NCBI GenBank assembly: GCA_003281625.1
Contig: QCBL01000008.1
Location: forward strand, 1 to 64,000
Length of the DNA: 64,000 nt
Reading direction: 5' to 3'
DNA from: Prochlorococcus sp. AG-347-I04
Lineage (GTDB): Bacteria; Cyanobacteriota; Cyanobacteriia; PCC-6307; Cyanobiaceae
This document shows positions 63,509 through 64,000 of this stretch, piece by piece. A program made the translations under genes and the position numbers. The first letter of the stretch is position 1. Every line of letters begins with the position of its first letter. The notes beneath the pieces were generated by a model. It made no database searches, had not been told where the DNA came from, and was given only the letters and a program-made list of their open reading frames with translations.

Positions 63509-63538
63509 AATATAAATACATTAGAAATGGATCGTCAA
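63509..63538 (-). promoter_or_regulatory. Promoter of paralogue B
   Basis: On the minus strand TTGACG (63538-63533) and TATATT (63514-63509) are 18 bases apart, and the ATG is 26 bases further. The sequence AATACTTGACG and the block TTTATATTAGTAGTACA closely match those before paralogue A. The spacer between differs, so the conserved parts are presumably functional. Confidence 0.7.
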
Positions 63539-63596
63539 GTATTTTGGCAAATAAATTATTTACACTTATAGAGAATAAAAACAGTTCAGTTATCCC

Positions 63597-63643
63597 AAAA
63601 AAAAAAATACCCATCAAAAGCTTGTTTTAGCAAGCATTTTGAT
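63597..63643 (-). terminator. Rho-independent terminator of the 6S-like RNA
   Basis: On the minus strand ATCAAAATGCTTG pairs with CAAGCTTTTGAT around a six-base loop (63613-63643), one bulged base. An 11-base T-run (63607-63597) follows after GGGTA. This is the clearest terminator in the window and points to a minus-strand transcript. Confidence 0.85.
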
Positions 63644-63644
63644 A

Positions 63645-63830
63645 GGTAACACCGGATCCCCGTCAGTTCTCTGCTGCATCGACCTGGAAATGCCAGAAGA
63701 GGATTCAAAGTGGGCTTTCGTTTCCGATTACAAGATCGGTTTACTACCGCATCACGACAGTTTCCTCATGTCGAAAGAGAGTCAGATCAGAGCACATAAA
63801 GAAGAACTTAACCAAAGATCCAGTGATCTA
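63645..63830 (-). ncRNA. ssrS: Structured RNA, probably 6S RNA
   Basis: This roughly 185-base segment is visibly GC-richer than the surroundings. On the minus strand its ends pair: CACTGGATC (63825-63817) with GATCCGGTG (63658-63650), one G-U, and GTTC with GAAC further in. The inside has several local hairpins (CGACA/TGTCG, CGAT/ATCG). This long closing stem with an open centre is the shape of 6S RNA, the regulator that sequesters RNA polymerase. Its position next to purK agrees with the cyanobacterial 6S locus as I recall it. The ends are approximate. Confidence 0.7.
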
Positions 63831-63846
63831 ACTCTAACTTATTTTT

Positions 63847-64000
63847 TTATGCATTTGGAGATGGCCAAATGTCTCTTACCATAGTTAATAAAATTTGAGC
63901 TTCATCATATCTTTCTGAATGCGTTTTACCATTTAATAAAAATGTGATGTGAGCCATTTTTCTTCCTACAATTTCGCGAGATTTGCCATAACAATGAATA
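63847..64000 (-). CDS. purK: N5-carboxyaminoimidazole ribonucleotide synthase, C-terminal fragment at window edge
   Basis: The last 50 residues of PurK are present. The segment CYGKSREIVGRKMAHITFL resembles the family end with its conserved YGK and GRKMGH-type motif, then FLLNGKTHSERYDEAQILL and the terminal IWPSPNA. The N-terminus lies beyond the right edge. PurK carboxylates AIR in purine synthesis using ATP and bicarbonate. The 6S-like RNA follows the stop after only about 20 bases, so they may be cotranscribed. Confidence 0.8.
   Translation of the reverse strand, partial: IHCYGKSREIVGRKMAHITFLLNGKTHSERYDEAQILLTMVRDIWPSPNA

Noticed and set aside
63639-63884. 81-codon plus-strand frame at the right edge
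   Set aside because: It lies antisense to the 6S-like RNA, its terminator side and the purK end. The GC-rich, base-paired nature of the region explains the open frame.

Overview
The window looks like chromosomal DNA of a high-light-type marine Prochlorococcus. It is strongly AT-rich with short intergenic gaps. Its gene set is that of an oxygenic picocyanobacterium: geranylgeranyl reductase (chlP), PcyA bilin reductase, the b6f subunit PetN, Psb29/Thf1, CcsA, a high-light-inducible (Hli) protein, ferredoxin sulfite reductase, a DevBCA exporter and GlpX bisphosphatase. I infer the clade from gene content and protein recognition; no database search was possible.

Layout. 1-31,730 is core genome: glgC (partial), hemA, glpX | rpe | ccsA, lptB, a DUF309 gene, typA, a VanY-type peptidase | chlP | glyS | sir | a VanX-type dipeptidase, recG, a hypothetical gene, tsf, rpsB with a structured leader | a GT2 glycosyltransferase, a 49-aa gene, devA-devC-devB, pcyA | a tandem M16 peptidase pair | a SipA-like gene | ftsH | clpP | psb29 | petN with an overlapping 46-aa membrane ORF. 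Convergent neighbours are packed so tightly that several 3' ends touch or overlap.

31,848-38,437 is an accessory stretch of small, mostly unrecognised genes (membrane peptides, one lipoprotein, a possible ribbon-helix-helix protein, a DUF2130 protein and a stand-alone IF2_N-like domain). It runs into 38,473-44,236, a tightly packed four-gene DNA repair module: metallo-beta-lactamase-fold exonuclease, ATP-dependent DNA ligase, Lhr-type DEXH helicase and PdeM-type metallophosphoesterase. 45,468-49,204 is the phosphate transporter pstSCAB, without phoB or phoR nearby. 49,371-51,203 carries an LptA/OstA-like protein, a small c-type cytochrome and a K+ channel with an RCK domain.

51,387-63,483 is a second, larger accessory region. 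It is dominated by genes of roughly 28-100 codons, many encoding a single membrane helix, often with overlapping stop and start codons. It holds the most unusual material: a free-standing NAD-ligase adenylation domain (62,032-62,781), a dispersed paralogous pair with near-identical promoters (60,734-61,076 and 63,184-63,538), a cluster of four DnaA-box-like sites (54,454-54,565), an Hli protein with an extra N-terminal helix, and two tiny reverse-strand ORFs with unusually strong Shine-Dalgarno sequences followed by hairpins. The right edge is core genome again: a GC-richer structured RNA, probably 6S RNA, with its own terminator, directly downstream of the C-terminal end of purK.

Several small proteins in the two accessory regions look like diverged copies of each other (33,307/34,729; 54,626/58,564; 32,788/61,524; 60,734/63,184). 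This suggests these regions grow by dispersal and duplication of tiny genes. I saw no tRNA, rRNA, CRISPR array, transposase or integrase.
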